From the NCBI GenBank assembly GCA_963728855.1, contig CAVSLN010000013.1, positions 620,001-684,000 on the forward strand: a DNA stretch of 64,000 nucleotides, written 5' to 3'. Of this stretch, positions 8,775-17,176 are shown piece by piece (positions within the stretch are counted from its first letter, which is position 1; each line of letters starts with the position of its first letter). The stretch comes from AC-43 sp963728855 (lineage in GTDB: Bacteria; Actinomycetota; Actinomycetes; Mycobacteriales; Micromonosporaceae). Made by a program: the position numbers and the translations under genes. Under the pieces are notes generated by a model. That model did no database searches. It worked only from the letters and a program-made list of their open reading frames with translations, and was not told the DNA's origin.

Positions 8775-9674
8775 ATGCCGAATTCGTTGGCCGTGCTCGC
8801 CTCACCAAACACCGGCAACGAACGTTCTGGCTCCCGGAGCTTCGCCGGGCGAGCCAGAACGTTCGCCGGCTGCGCCCGGCGGAAGATCTATCTCATCTGC
8901 CCACCCCAGCACTTCACTGTGTCGTACGAGATCAACGCGTGGATGGACACGTCCGTGCCGGTGGACACCGAGCTGGCGGTCAAGCAGTGGGACCGGCTGC
9001 ACGAGGCGCTCCTCGACCTCGGCCACGAGGTGCACGTCCTCACGCCGATCGCTGGCCTGCCCGACCAGGTGTACGCGGCGAACGGCGCGTTCTCGGTCGA
9101 CGGCACGGTCTACGGCGCCCGGTTCCGGTACCCCCAGCGGGCCGCCGAGGCCGCCGCGCACCGGGCGTTCTACGAGTCCGCCGGCTGGCGGTACGTTGCG
9201 GCCACCGAGACCAACGAGGGCGAGGGCGACTTCGCCTACCTGCCCGGGCCGGGCTTCATCCTCGCCGGGTACGGCTTCCGGACCGGCCTCGCCGCGCACG
9301 CCGAGGTACAGGAGGTGCTCGGCCGCCCGACGATCTCGCTGCACCTGGTCGACCCGCGCTTCTACCACCTCGACACGGCGCTGACCGTGCTGGACGACCA
9401 TCGCGTCGCCTACTACCCGGGCGCGTTCTCCGACTCCTCCCGTACGGTCCTGGCGCGGCTGTTCCCCGACGCGCTCCTCGCCACCGAGGCCGACGCACTG
9501 GCCTTCGGGCTGAACCTGGTCAGCGACGGCCGGCACGTACTCATGCCCGCCGAGGCGACCTCGATGGCCGACCGGCTCGCGTCCGAGGGGTACGAGCCCG
9601 TGCCGGTCGACCTGTCCGAGCTGAAGAAGGGCGGCGGCAGCGTCAAGTGCTGCATCGCCGAGCTGCGCGCCTAG
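8775..9674 (+). CDS. dimethylarginine dimethylaminohydrolase / amidinotransferase-family hydrolase
   Basis: 299 residues from ATG (MPNSLAVLASPNTGN). The conserved body starts at KIYLICPPQHFTVSYEINAWMD and shows the family's catalytic elements: ETNEGEGDF, RFYHLDTALTVLD with the histidine, and KGGGSVKCCIAELR with the nucleophilic cysteine. It belongs to the guanidino-group-modifying superfamily, and hydrolysis of a methylated arginine or related compound is likely. Relatives usually begin right at the KIYLICPP segment. Here about 40 extra residues precede it, encoded largely by a perfect hairpin repeat with no usable start codon after it, so translation must pass through the hairpin. Confidence 0.8.
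   Translation: MPNSLAVLASPNTGNERSGSRSFAGRARTFAGCARRKIYLICPPQHFTVSYEINAWMDTSVPVDTELAVKQWDRLHEALLDLGHEVHVLTPIAGLPDQVYAANGAFSVDGTVYGARFRYPQRAAEAAAHRAFYESAGWRYVAATETNEGEGDFAYLPGPGFILAGYGFRTGLAAHAEVQEVLGRPTISLHLVDPRFYHLDTALTVLDDHRVAYYPGAFSDSSRTVLARLFPDALLATEADALAFGLNLVSDGRHVLMPAEATSMADRLASEGYEPVPVDLSELKKGGGSVKCCIAELRA
8785..8809 (-). repeat. 25-bp interspersed repeat, copy 1
   Basis: On the minus strand this reads as codons for FGEASTAN. A copy differing at three transitions lies just after the pheA gene. Here it adjoins the hairpin repeat and lies inside the N-terminal extension of the DDAH-like gene. Confidence 0.6.
8819..8865. repeat. perfect hairpin repeat with 15-bp arms, copy 1
   Basis: Arms at 8819-8833 and 8851-8865 are exact reverse complements (CGAACGTTCTGGCTC). 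The 17-base loop contains a further CCGG/CCGG pairing. The 27-base core recurs inverted near 49.8 kb inside another gene, with a compensatory change in the stem. Confidence 0.8.
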
Positions 9675-9712
9675 CGCGGCCAGCCGGCAAACGCGTTCCG
9701 CACGCTAGCAAT

Positions 9713-9739
9713 GTCCACAGTGGACAGTCCATAGTAGAC
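9713..9739. promoter_or_regulatory. paired GTCCA-N3-TGGAC palindromes
   Basis: GTCCACAGTGGAC is followed 14 bases on by the one-mismatch copy GTCCATAGTAGAC. They lie between the DDAH-like gene and the toxin gene. The spacing of just over one helical turn looks like an operator, but the binding protein is unknown. Confidence 0.4.
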
Positions 9740-9790
9740 GAACGGCTCACCCCACTCGGACCCACTGGACCTGTCCATCAAGCAGGTCCC

Positions 9791-9834
9791 GCCGTACCTA
9801 TTGATAGTGGTAGCCGTACCTATTGATAGTGGTA
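9791..9834. repeat. 22-bp tandem duplication at the 3' end of yoeB
   Basis: Two identical adjacent 22-bp units. The second contains the last codons (RYHYQ) and stop of yoeB; the first repeats that tail downstream. It looks like a simple slippage or recombination duplication and leaves the gene intact. Confidence 0.8.
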
Positions 9835-10077
9835 CCGGCACTGGGCGATGCGGATCTCATCATCATGGATTTTGTAGACAAGCCGATGCTCGTCGTTGAT
9901 CCGCCGTGACCAGTACCCCTGAAACCCGTGCTTGAGTGGTTCGGGTTTGCCGATGCCCTCGTTGCCGTTGCGAGCGATGTCCTCGATCAGTGTGTTGATT
10001 CGTTTAAGCAGCTTGCGGTCCTGGGTCTGCCACCAGACGTAGTCGTCCCAGGCAGCTTCGTCCCAGACCAGTTTCAC
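9820..10077 (-). CDS. yoeB: YoeB-family mRNA interferase toxin
   Basis: 85 residues, the usual YoeB length. The residues that matter in E. coli YoeB are at the same positions: E46 (KPEPLKHG), R65 (SRRINDEHRLVY), H83 and Y84 (CRYHYQ). YoeB binds the ribosome and cleaves mRNA in the A site, and is inhibited by YefM. Its ATG overlaps the stop of the antitoxin gene by four bases, the normal antitoxin-toxin arrangement. The final codons are duplicated just downstream by a tandem repeat. Confidence 0.95.
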   Translation of the reverse strand: MKLVWDEAAWDDYVWWQTQDRKLLKRINTLIEDIARNGNEGIGKPEPLKHGFQGYWSRRINDEHRLVYKIHDDEIRIAQCRYHYQ

Positions 10078-10325
10078 TGAGCGAGTTCCCGTATCGTGCC
10101 CCCACCGTTCTCCAAACGGTCGATCGATGCGAGCAGGCGACGGGCGTTCTCCGGGCTCCGCAGCAGGTACGCCGTCTCCTTCAGCGACTGGTAGTCGTCA
10201 AGCGAGACGATCACCACTGGCTCGTGGCCAGCGCGCGTGATGACAACCTCCTCCCGGTCGTCCGCCACGGCGCTGAGCACCTCGGCGTACCGTGCTCGGG
10301 ACTCGGAATATGTCATCGTCCTCAT
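10074..10325 (-). CDS. yefM: YefM-family antitoxin
   Basis: 83 residues starting MRTMTYSESRARYAEVL, close in pattern to E. coli YefM, including the C-terminal neutralising segment KETAYLLRSPENARRLLASI. GAGGAAGGG lies six bases before the ATG. The N-terminal Phd/YefM domain should bind DNA and the C-terminal part should wrap the toxin. It is followed by yoeB with a four-base overlap. Twin palindromes just upstream are the likely autoregulatory operator. Confidence 0.93.
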   Translation of the reverse strand: MRTMTYSESRARYAEVLSAVADDREEVVITRAGHEPVVIVSLDDYQSLKETAYLLRSPENARRLLASIDRLENGGGTIRELAQ

Positions 10326-10347
10326 CAGGGACCCTTCCTCGGGATAC

Positions 10348-10379
10348 GTACAAGAAGTTGTACGTACAGGAAATTGTAC
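10348..10379. promoter_or_regulatory. twin palindromic operator of yefM-yoeB
   Basis: Two adjacent 16-bp palindromes: GTACAAGAAGTTGTAC and GTACAGGAAATTGTAC. They lie 22 bases before the yefM start. E. coli YefM also binds repeated palindromes built on TGTACA, so autorepression by the YefM-YoeB complex is expected. Confidence 0.65.
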
Positions 10380-10504
10380 GCCGCGCTCGAAGGAGCTTGC
10401 TACCCGAGAAGCCTCAGCGGATCCGCACGCCGCCGGCTCGGCATCCACGAGCGGTTCGGACGTCCAGAGCCCGCTGCCGGCGACCCCGCCGTCGCGGTCC
10501 GTAC

Positions 10505-10555
10505 CGTCGGGCAGCCGTACCCCCTCGCACGTGCCAGGACGCCAGCTGCCCGACG
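10505..10555 (-). terminator. inverted repeat after the lipoprotein gene
   Basis: CGTCGGGCAGC and its exact complement GCTGCCCGACG flank a 29-base loop, starting 12 bases after the lipoprotein stop on the minus strand. There is no U-tract. It is probably a terminator or RNA-stabilising stem. Confidence 0.45.
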
Positions 10556-10567
10556 ATACGACGCCGG

Positions 10568-11146
10568 CTACTTCCTGCCGGGGATGACGAGCAGGTTCGC
10601 GGTAACCGTCGAGCCGTTCTTGATCCCGGCCACGCCGACCTGGGTACCGACCGCGACCGCGTTGGCCTGGATCGACGTGCGGTGCTCGATGACGTGGAAC
10701 GGACTACCGAAGACCCAGGTCTGGGTGAAGCCGTCGGCCGACTTCACGGTCACCGAGGTGTCGGTGATCGCGGTGACCGTACCCCGCTGCACGTCCACGG
10801 TCTTGTCGCCGTCCTTGGTCTGCACGACCACCTCGCCGTGTTCGACGTGGGGGCCGAGCGCGCGGCGCAGCTTCAGCGCGCGCAGCCCGGGGTGCTTGCC
10901 GCCCTTGTCCTTCCCGGCACCGGGCGACGCGGACGGGGTGGGATCGGCCGCCGGCACATCCGCCGGCGCATCCGTGGTCACGTCGTCCGGGCTGAGGCCG
11001 AACGCGGCGGACAGGGCCGAGGCTTCCGGCGTGAGGTCGTTGCTGGCCGTGAGGTTGTTGCTGGCGTCGGCCGGACCGCAGGCGGTCAGGCCGATCAGGG
11101 CGACGGCGCCGAGGGCGGCGGTGGCGAGGGCGACTCGCAGCTTCAT
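10568..11146 (-). CDS. putative secreted lipoprotein
   Basis: 192 residues. A signal peptide MKLRVALATAALGAVALIGL leads to the lipobox LTAC. A Ser/Pro/Ala-rich linker follows, then a small beta-rich domain (about residues 105-190: VVVQTKDGDKTVDVQRGTV, VFGSPFHVIEHRTSIQ, VGVAGIKNGSTVTANLLVIP) like the short OB-fold or DUF5666-type domains of secreted actinobacterial proteins. AAAGGA lies eight bases before the ATG. It follows the histidine kinase by 58 bases on the same strand, so it may be the accessory or output protein of that two-component system. The ligand is unknown. Confidence 0.75.
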   Translation of the reverse strand: MKLRVALATAALGAVALIGLTACGPADASNNLTASNDLTPEASALSAAFGLSPDDVTTDAPADVPAADPTPSASPGAGKDKGGKHPGLRALKLRRALGPHVEHGEVVVQTKDGDKTVDVQRGTVTAITDTSVTVKSADGFTQTWVFGSPFHVIEHRTSIQANAVAVGTQVGVAGIKNGSTVTANLLVIPGRK

Positions 11147-11204
11147 CTCATGGGTCCTTTCGTCGTGGTCGGGACTACTGTCGCCGGGCGACGAGCGGCC
11201 CGCG

Positions 11205-12626
11205 TCAGTGCGGTGTTCGGGCTTGGTAAACCGGCAGGCGTACGGTGAAGCGGGCGCCACCCTCCGATGCGTGCCCGGCCTCGATGGTGCCGCCGAGCCG
11301 GCGGACCAGCCCGTGCGCGAGGGCGAGGCCGAGGCCGGAGCCGACCTTGCGTACGCCCCGGTAGCGCTCGTACATCGCGCCGCGCTCGAAGACCACGGCC
11401 AGGTCGGCGTCGGTGAAGCCGGGACCGCCGTCGCGTACCTCCAGGGTGGCCAGGCCGGCTGGACCGGCCAGGCCGGCTGGACCGCTCGGGACGGCCGGCG
11501 GGTACACCGCGAGGACCAGCGGGGCACTGGCCGGTACCACCCGCAGGGCGTTCTCCAGCAGCCCGTCGACGACCTGCCGGATCCGGCCCGGGTCGGTGGC
11601 GACCATGACCGGCACGTCGGGTACCACCGCCCGCAGCACCACCCCCGCGTTGGCGCACCGGCCGGCCCAGGCGTGCGCCGCGTCGCCGACCAGCGCCGCC
11701 AGGTCGACCGCGAGTACGTGCAGCGGGAAGTCCACCGCGTCCAGCCGGGCCAGCGCGAGCAGGTCGCCGATCAGCCGATCCAGGTGCTCCGCCTCGGCCA
11801 GTACGGTCTGCCCGGCGCGCTGCGCACCCTCCGGCCCCACCACCCCGTCGGCGAGCGCCTCCGCGTACCCTTTGATGCTCGTCAATGGCGTACGCAGCTC
11901 GTGCGAGATCGACAGCAGGAAGTCGCGCTGCCGGTCCTCGCTCGTGGACAGCGCCGCGGCCAGCCCGTTGAGCGCGTGGGCCAGCTCCTCGACCTCGGCT
12001 GGCGGCTCCGGCGCGATGCGCACCGAACGGTCCCCGGACGACAGCCGTACCGCCGCCCGCGCCGCGTTGCGCATCGGCCGGGCCAGCCGGCGGGCCAGCA
12101 CCGTACCGGCGATGAGCCCGGCGAGCAGGCCGGCGACCAGCGCCAGCCACAGCCGGTTCAGCACGGCGACCGCCCCGAAGCCGGTGATCGCCCGCTCGGT
12201 GAGCAGCACCCCGCTGCCCGGCCGGGTGGGCAGCGGTTGGGCCTCGACGAGCATGAGGCGGCCGTTCACCATCGCGGTCTCGTTGTGCACCGGCCGCCCG
12301 GCCGCGATCGCGGTGACGAACCGGGCCGGCAGGTTCCCCTTGGTGACGAGCGCCCCGTCGCGGATCAGGTACACGTCGATCCCCTGTGCCTGCAGCCCAT
12401 TGACCAACCGCCGCTCACCCGGCTCGCCGGGGCGCTGGGAGATCAGGTCGGCGGCGATGACCGCCTTGTCGGCGAGGCCCCGGCGCGCCTCCCCGTTCGC
12501 CGCCCGGATCGCCAGCGGGAAGGCGACCAGCGCGGTCACCAGTACGGACACCAGCGCGGCCACGCAGGTGACCAGCACCGCGCGGACCGTGAGGGTGGCG
12601 AAGCGCCGGCGGTGTGGCTCAGTCAT
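11205..12626 (-). CDS. sensor histidine kinase (HAMP type)
   Basis: 473 residues. TM1 at about 13-38, an extracellular sensor loop to about 145, TM2 at about 155-180 (LVAGLLAGLIAGTVLA), a HAMP domain to about 230, then the H-box FLLSISHELRTPLTSIKGYA, N-box VVDGLLENALRVV, and G-boxes DGGPGFTDADL and GSGLGLALAHGLVRRLGG. It should phosphorylate the response regulator encoded just upstream; the two genes overlap by eight bases. A Gly-Pro-Ala-Gly-Leu stretch near residue 380, between the N and G boxes, comes from two identical 18-bp DNA units and is unusual for this domain. Confidence 0.92.
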   Translation of the reverse strand: MTEPHRRRFATLTVRAVLVTCVAALVSVLVTALVAFPLAIRAANGEARRGLADKAVIAADLISQRPGEPGERRLVNGLQAQGIDVYLIRDGALVTKGNLPARFVTAIAAGRPVHNETAMVNGRLMLVEAQPLPTRPGSGVLLTERAITGFGAVAVLNRLWLALVAGLLAGLIAGTVLARRLARPMRNAARAAVRLSSGDRSVRIAPEPPAEVEELAHALNGLAAALSTSEDRQRDFLLSISHELRTPLTSIKGYAEALADGVVGPEGAQRAGQTVLAEAEHLDRLIGDLLALARLDAVDFPLHVLAVDLAALVGDAAHAWAGRCANAGVVLRAVVPDVPVMVATDPGRIRQVVDGLLENALRVVPASAPLVLAVYPPAVPSGPAGLAGPAGLATLEVRDGGPGFTDADLAVVFERGAMYERYRGVRKVGSGLGLALAHGLVRRLGGTIEAGHASEGGARFTVRLPVYQARTPH

Positions 12627-13308
12627 CGGCGGTGTAGCCGACGCCGCGCAACGTACGGATCACGGAGCCGTGCCCGCCGAGCTTCGCCCGTACCTGGGCC
12701 ACGTGCACGTCGACCGTACGGGTGCCCGCGTGCGCCGCGTACCCCCACACCGACGCGAGCAGCTCCTCCCGCGTGAACACCCGCCCGGGCCGGCCGAGCA
12801 GGTGCGCCAGCAGGTCGAACTCGGTCGGCGTGAGGCTCACCGGCGTACCGCCCGCGTGGACCGTACGCCGGCCTGGGTCGAGCACCACCGCACCGGCTCG
12901 CCGTACCCGCTCGCCCTCGGGCGGCCCGGCCGTACGCCGCAGCACCGCCTTGACCCGGGCGACCAGCTCGCGCGGGCTGAACGGCTTGGTCAGGTAGTCG
13001 TCGGCCCCCTGTTCAAGCCCGAGGATCCGGTCCACCTCGTCGTCGCGGGCGGTGAGGAACAGCACCGGTGTCCAGTCGCCGGAGTCGCGCAACCGCCGGC
13101 ACAGCTCGGTACCGGTGAGGCCGGGCAGGCCGATGTCGAGGACGCAGGCGACCGGGCGCAGCTTACGGGCGGCGGCGAGGCCGGCCGTACCGTCGTACTC
13201 GACGTGCACGCCGAACCCGTCCCGGGTCAGGTACATCCGGACCAGGTCCGCGATCGCCCGCTCGTCCTCGACGACGAGCACCAGCCCCTTGCCTGACGGT
13301 TCGGCCAC
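12619..13308 (-). CDS. OmpR/PhoB-family response regulator
   Basis: 229 residues from GTG (VAEPSGKGLVLVVEDERAI). The receiver domain has the acidic pair ED, the phosphoacceptor in CVLDIGLPGLTG, the conserved threonine in LFLTARD and the lysine in YLTKPFSPREL. The C-terminal winged-helix domain (about 130-229) ends VIRTLRGVGYTADD. The gene begins a three-gene operon with the kinase and a lipoprotein. Targets are not evident. Confidence 0.93.
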   Translation of the reverse strand: MAEPSGKGLVLVVEDERAIADLVRMYLTRDGFGVHVEYDGTAGLAAARKLRPVACVLDIGLPGLTGTELCRRLRDSGDWTPVLFLTARDDEVDRILGLEQGADDYLTKPFSPRELVARVKAVLRRTAGPPEGERVRRAGAVVLDPGRRTVHAGGTPVSLTPTEFDLLAHLLGRPGRVFTREELLASVWGYAAHAGTRTVDVHVAQVRAKLGGHGSVIRTLRGVGYTADD

Positions 13309-13378
13309 CCGCTCATGATGGCGGACGAGCCGTCAGGCCGACCTCAGCGACATGTTTGGGATAGGTAAGACCGGCAGG

Positions 13379-14542
13379 TCAGAGGAGCTCGAGGATGGTG
13401 GCGTTGGCCATGCCGCCGCCCTCGCACATGGTCTGCAGGCCGTACCGGGTGCGGTGCGCGCGCATCTGGCTGAGCAGCGTGGTCATGATCCGGGCACCCG
13501 AGCCGCCGAGCGGGTGACCGAGGGCGATCGCCCCGCCGCGCGGGTTCAGCTTGGCCGGGTCGGCGCCGGTCTCCGCGAGCCACGCCAGGGGTATCGGCGA
13601 GAACGCCTCGTTGACCTCGTACACCCCGATGTCCGACAGGCGGAGGCCGGCACGACGCAGCGCCTTGGCGGTCGCCGGGATCGGCGCGGTCAGCATGATC
13701 ACCGGGTCGTCGCCCGCCACCACCGCCGTGTGTACCCGCGCCAGCGGCCGCAGCCCGTGCTCCCGCGCCCACTCGGACGTGGTGATCGCGAGCGCCGCGG
13801 CGCCGTCGGAGATCTGCGACGCGGACCCCGCGCTCACCACGCCGTCCGGCCGAAACGGCGTCTTGAGCTCGCCGAGCTTCTCCAGCGTGGTGTCCCGCCG
13901 GATGCCCTCGTCCTGCTTGACCGACTCGACCGGCACGATCTCGTCGTCGAACTCCCCGGCGTCCTGCGCGGTTGCCGCCTTCGCGTGGCTGGCCAGGGCG
14001 AACTCGTCGACCTGGGTACGGGAGAAGCCCCACCGCTCGGCGATCATCTCGGCGCCCAGCCCCTGGTTGAACGGGACCGGCGCGTTGTCCTCGAAGCCCT
14101 CGACGTCGGCGTAGCGCTCGCGGACCATCGGCCCGTACGGCAGGCCCACGCCGGTGCCGACCGAGCTGCCCATGGTCACCCGGGTCATCGACTCGACGCC
14201 CCCGGCGACCACGAGGTCCGCCTGGCCGGACGCGACGGTGGCGGCCGCGAAGTGGATCGCCTGCTGGCTGGAGCCGCACTGCCGGTCCACGCTCGTCCCG
14301 GGTACCGACTCGGGCCACCCGGCCGCGAGCACCGCGTTGCGCCCCACGTTCCAGGACTGCTCGCCGACCTGGGAGACGCAGCCCCACATGACGTCCTCGA
14401 CGTCGGCCGGGTCGAACCCGGTACGGGTGGCCAGCGCCCGCAGCACGTGCCCGGACAGGTCCACCGGATGCACCCCGGCCAGAACGCCCTTGCGCCGGCC
14501 GATCGGGGTACGGACTGCTCCGACGATCACCGCGTCCCGCAT
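13379..14542 (-). CDS. acetyl-CoA C-acyltransferase (thiolase)
   Basis: 387 residues, normal thiolase length. SVDRQCGSSQQAIHFAA carries the acylated cysteine near residue 91, NEAFSPIPLAW the conserved NEAF, GGAIALGHPLGGSGAR the histidine, and CEGGGMANATI the second catalytic cysteine. It catalyses thiolytic cleavage or condensation of acyl-CoA. The motifs fit the biosynthetic or FadA-like branch seen in actinobacterial fatty-acid and steroid breakdown, and the exact substrate is open. GAGGAG lies five to six bases before the ATG. It appears to be transcribed alone. Confidence 0.92.
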   Translation of the reverse strand: MRDAVIVGAVRTPIGRRKGVLAGVHPVDLSGHVLRALATRTGFDPADVEDVMWGCVSQVGEQSWNVGRNAVLAAGWPESVPGTSVDRQCGSSQQAIHFAAATVASGQADLVVAGGVESMTRVTMGSSVGTGVGLPYGPMVRERYADVEGFEDNAPVPFNQGLGAEMIAERWGFSRTQVDEFALASHAKAATAQDAGEFDDEIVPVESVKQDEGIRRDTTLEKLGELKTPFRPDGVVSAGSASQISDGAAALAITTSEWAREHGLRPLARVHTAVVAGDDPVIMLTAPIPATAKALRRAGLRLSDIGVYEVNEAFSPIPLAWLAETGADPAKLNPRGGAIALGHPLGGSGARIMTTLLSQMRAHRTRYGLQTMCEGGGMANATILELL

Positions 14543-14621
14543 TAGTTACTCCTCAGTAGGGTGTGCGGCCGATGCTACCCGGCGTCCGATCCGACGGGAA
14601 CGGCCGTGGCATGCTGGGGCG

Positions 14622-15110
14622 GTGGACCTGCGCGCCGGCTCGATGCCAGAGGAGCCCCAGCCGCCCGTTTCCGTGACGACGGACACGCCGGCGCCGACCG
14701 AGGTGAGCTTCCGGGTCGATGGCCGGCTGACCGCGGTACGGATCGTCGGCGTGGTGGTGTTTCTGCTGCTCGCGCTCGCGTTCCAGGCGGACCTGGGGCG
14801 CCTGCTGTTCGCCGCGGTGGCCGGTCTGCTGTGTGCGACCTACGCGGTCCGCGATCTCGTCGCGCCGCACCGGCTGGCCGCCGACGCCGAGGGCGTGACA
14901 GTGGTCACGGGCTTCGCCGGCCGTCGCCGGCTGCGCTGGGACCAGATCGCGGCGGTACGGGTCGACCAGCGCCGCCGTCTCGGTGCCCGCTCGGAGATGC
15001 TGGAGATCGACGCGGGCGACGACCTGTACCTCTTCAGCGGCTACGACCTCGGCGTCTCCTGTGAGGAGGCGGCCGCCGCCCTGGCCCGGTTCGCCCCCGT
15101 GCGGGACTGA
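14622..15110 (+). CDS. PH domain-containing membrane protein
   Basis: 162 residues from GTG (VDLRAGSMPEEPQPP); a later in-frame ATG (MPEEPQPP) is a possible start. Two membrane segments at about residues 43-60 (VVVFLLLALAF) and 63-82 are followed by a small beta-rich domain: HRLAADAEGVTVVTGFAGRRRLRWDQIAAVRV and DDLYLFSGYDLG. This is the layout of bacterial PH-like (PF10756-type) proteins common in actinobacteria. CATGCT six bases before the GTG may be a weak leaderless -10. Function unknown. It is divergent from the thiolase. Confidence 0.75.
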   Translation: MDLRAGSMPEEPQPPVSVTTDTPAPTEVSFRVDGRLTAVRIVGVVVFLLLALAFQADLGRLLFAAVAGLLCATYAVRDLVAPHRLAADAEGVTVVTGFAGRRRLRWDQIAAVRVDQRRRLGARSEMLEIDAGDDLYLFSGYDLGVSCEEAAAALARFAPVRD

Positions 15111-15123
15111 CGTCTCCGCCAAC

Positions 15124-15318
15124 GCCGCACTATCTGATCCTCACGGGAGGAGCGGCTGACGCCGCACTATCTGATCCTCACGGGAGGAGCGGCTGACGCC
15201 GCACTATCTGATCCTCACGGGAGGAGCGGCTGACGCCGCACTATCTGATCCTCACGGGAGGAGCGGCTGACGCCGCACTATCTGATCCTCACGGGAGGAG
15301 CGGCTGACGCCGCACTAT
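15124..15318 (+). repeat. tandem 37-bp two-hairpin repeat array (5 units plus a part)
   Basis: Five exact 37-bp units and ten bases of a sixth, with no spacers. Each unit holds two stems: TCCTC-ACGG-GAGGA and GCGGC-TGAC-GCCGC, ending GCCGCACTA. The last partial unit runs directly into TATGCT (15316-15321), a -10-like hexamer for the next gene. Related units occur at 18.7, 22.2 and 33.3 kb, all oriented with the GCCGCACTA end towards a downstream start codon. Confidence 0.9.
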
Positions 15319-15379
15319 GCTCATTGCGCGCCGACGACCCGTATCTGAGGCCGGGTCCCCGGGCGCTGGGGAGGGTCGA

Positions 15380-16465
15380 GTGGGACCGATGATTCCAGCC
15401 GGCCGGCAGGCCACCGACGCCTGGCGGGCGCTGCAACCACAGGCACGGGCCAGCGCGTGGGCAGCGGCGAAGCGCGGCACGCGCCCCGCTGACATCGGCG
15501 TGGCCTGGGCCGCCGCCGGGTACGGCAAGCTCGTCGCCGGCCGGCTGCGGCTCGCCCTGATTTTCGGTCCATTGGCGTTCATCGTGGTGTTTCTCGGTTC
15601 AGTCGCCACGGTCGCCGCCCTGCATGTGCCCGCGCAGGCGCTGCTGCTCGCGCTGCCCGTGACGTTCATCGGCTACATCGGCGGCATGATCACCCTGCGC
15701 GTGTACCGGAACCGGTACCAGCGACTGCACAACAGCGGGCTGCTCGGCGTGGAAGCCGCACAGTTGGGTGGGGTACCGGCCCAGACCTCGTCGGCGGTGT
15801 GGGGCGCCCAGGCGTACCAGTCCGAGTTCACCGTGCCGTACCAGGCCGCGGTGCCCGTACTCGCGCCGGCCGCCCGTCCGCCGGCCGCCCCCGCATACGC
15901 CGGCACCCAGGAGGTCACCGTGCGGCGCGGCCCGCTGGCCGTCCAGCTCGGCGTGCTGACGGCGGTCGCCGGGTACCTCTGGCTACGGGCGCTCGTGCTC
16001 GCCGTATCGTCCACCGGCGCGGTGGTGGAGGGCCTGACGATCGTCTGGCTGATACTCGCGGTGGTCTATACCGGCTCCATCGGCTTTGTCATGCTGACGA
16101 GCGTGGCGTTCCTTTTCAACCCGGTGGTGGCCCGGTTCACCCCGGCGGGCTGGGAGCTGCCGTATGCCCGGATGGCCGGCCCATGGGCGCGGGTACGGGA
16201 GATCCGGGTCCGCTCGGCGACCGTCCGCCGCGGCCCGGCCGCGGCCGGCACGGCCGCCACGTTACGGGTGGTCGCGCTGGTCGTCGACGACCCGCAATGG
16301 CAGCTTGACCAGGCGCCGCCCCTGCGCAGGTACCTGGCCCGGCGGGCGATGAGACGCTACGGCTCCCCGGTCACCATCGTCGCCAGCCCCCGTCGGACGA
16401 TCGCCGTCGTAGAGCTCGTCCAGATCCTCCAGCGATATACGGATGCCCCGCTGAACTGGGGCTGA
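15380..16465 (+). CDS. multi-pass membrane protein of unknown function
   Basis: 361 residues from GTG, chosen because GGGGAGGG lies four to six bases upstream; an ATG follows three codons later. The cytoplasmic N-terminus (TDAWRALQPQARASAWAAAKRG) is followed by TM pairs at about 55-100 and about 195-250, a Pro/Ala-rich stretch between, and a soluble C-terminal domain. The N-terminal 35 residues resemble those of the next gene's product, so the two are likely paralogous at that end. No known family was recognised. The 37-bp repeat array immediately upstream supplies the probable promoter. It forms an operon with the next gene, 15 bases away. Confidence 0.75.
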   Translation: MGPMIPAGRQATDAWRALQPQARASAWAAAKRGTRPADIGVAWAAAGYGKLVAGRLRLALIFGPLAFIVVFLGSVATVAALHVPAQALLLALPVTFIGYIGGMITLRVYRNRYQRLHNSGLLGVEAAQLGGVPAQTSSAVWGAQAYQSEFTVPYQAAVPVLAPAARPPAAPAYAGTQEVTVRRGPLAVQLGVLTAVAGYLWLRALVLAVSSTGAVVEGLTIVWLILAVVYTGSIGFVMLTSVAFLFNPVVARFTPAGWELPYARMAGPWARVREIRVRSATVRRGPAAAGTAATLRVVALVVDDPQWQLDQAPPLRRYLARRAMRRYGSPVTIVASPRRTIAVVELVQILQRYTDAPLNWG

Positions 16466-16480
16466 CCCCGGGAGGCCCGG

Positions 16481-17176
16481 ATGCCCATCGACCGGCGCGC
16501 GGCGCTAGCCGACTGGCAGGCGCTGGCTCCAAAGCAACGGCAGCTGGCCTGGCGGGCGGCCGCCGGTACGGCGGTCATCGAGGACCGCGAGCTGGCCCGG
16601 GTGGTCGCCCGGTACGCCGCGACGATGCGCGGCCAGATCCCCACCCGGCACCTGGTCGCCGGGCTCCTCGTACTGGTCGTCTGGCTGATCCTGGCGGTCT
16701 TCCTGATCGTCGGCGGTCAGCCCCGCACCGGGATCGTCGTGGCCGCGATCGGGGTGCTCGGCGCCGGTATCGGCATCGGCGCGCTGCAGTTCCGCCAGGC
16801 CGGCTTCGACCGGCTCTACCTCGCCTCGGTCGCCGTACTCGCGGGCACCGCGCCGCCCGCCGACGAGGTGATCGTCGATGATGAGGTACCGGACGGGCCG
16901 GTGTCGCCGGATGAGCCGGTGTCCCCGGACGGGCCGGCCGCGACGGTCACCGAGTCGGCCGACGCCCCGCAGACGGTAGCGGAAGCCGCCGCGAGTGGTA
17001 CGCGGCCGCCGGTCGGCGCGGGTGACGCGGGCGCCGACGCGGAGACCGCTGGCGGGCCGGACCCTGCCGCGCGGCGAGAGCCCGCCCGGGAGCCGCGGCC
17101 GCGCAGACCGCGGGACCTGCTGACCGATCCGGCGCCGACCTTCTACCCCGAGGCTGGGCCGCGCGCGGAGTCCTGA
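16481..17176 (+). CDS. small membrane protein, paralogous N-terminus
   Basis: 231 residues starting MPIDRRAALADWQALAPKQR, preceded by GGGAGG. Two TM segments at about 62-80 (LLVLVVWLILAVFLIVGG) and 86-104, then a long acidic, Pro/Ala-rich cytoplasmic tail with repeated PDGPVSPDEPVSPDG units. The first 40 residues echo those of the preceding gene. The 3' end overlaps the convergent rhomboid gene by 34 bases. Function unknown. Confidence 0.75.
   Translation: MPIDRRAALADWQALAPKQRQLAWRAAAGTAVIEDRELARVVARYAATMRGQIPTRHLVAGLLVLVVWLILAVFLIVGGQPRTGIVVAAIGVLGAGIGIGALQFRQAGFDRLYLASVAVLAGTAPPADEVIVDDEVPDGPVSPDEPVSPDGPAATVTESADAPQTVAEAAASGTRPPVGAGDAGADAETAGGPDPAARREPAREPRPRRPRDLLTDPAPTFYPEAGPRAES

Noticed and set aside
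15124..15318. Possible CRISPR array from regular 37-bp repeats
   Set aside because: Units are directly adjacent with no spacers, no cas genes are present, and single copies occur elsewhere next to start codons.
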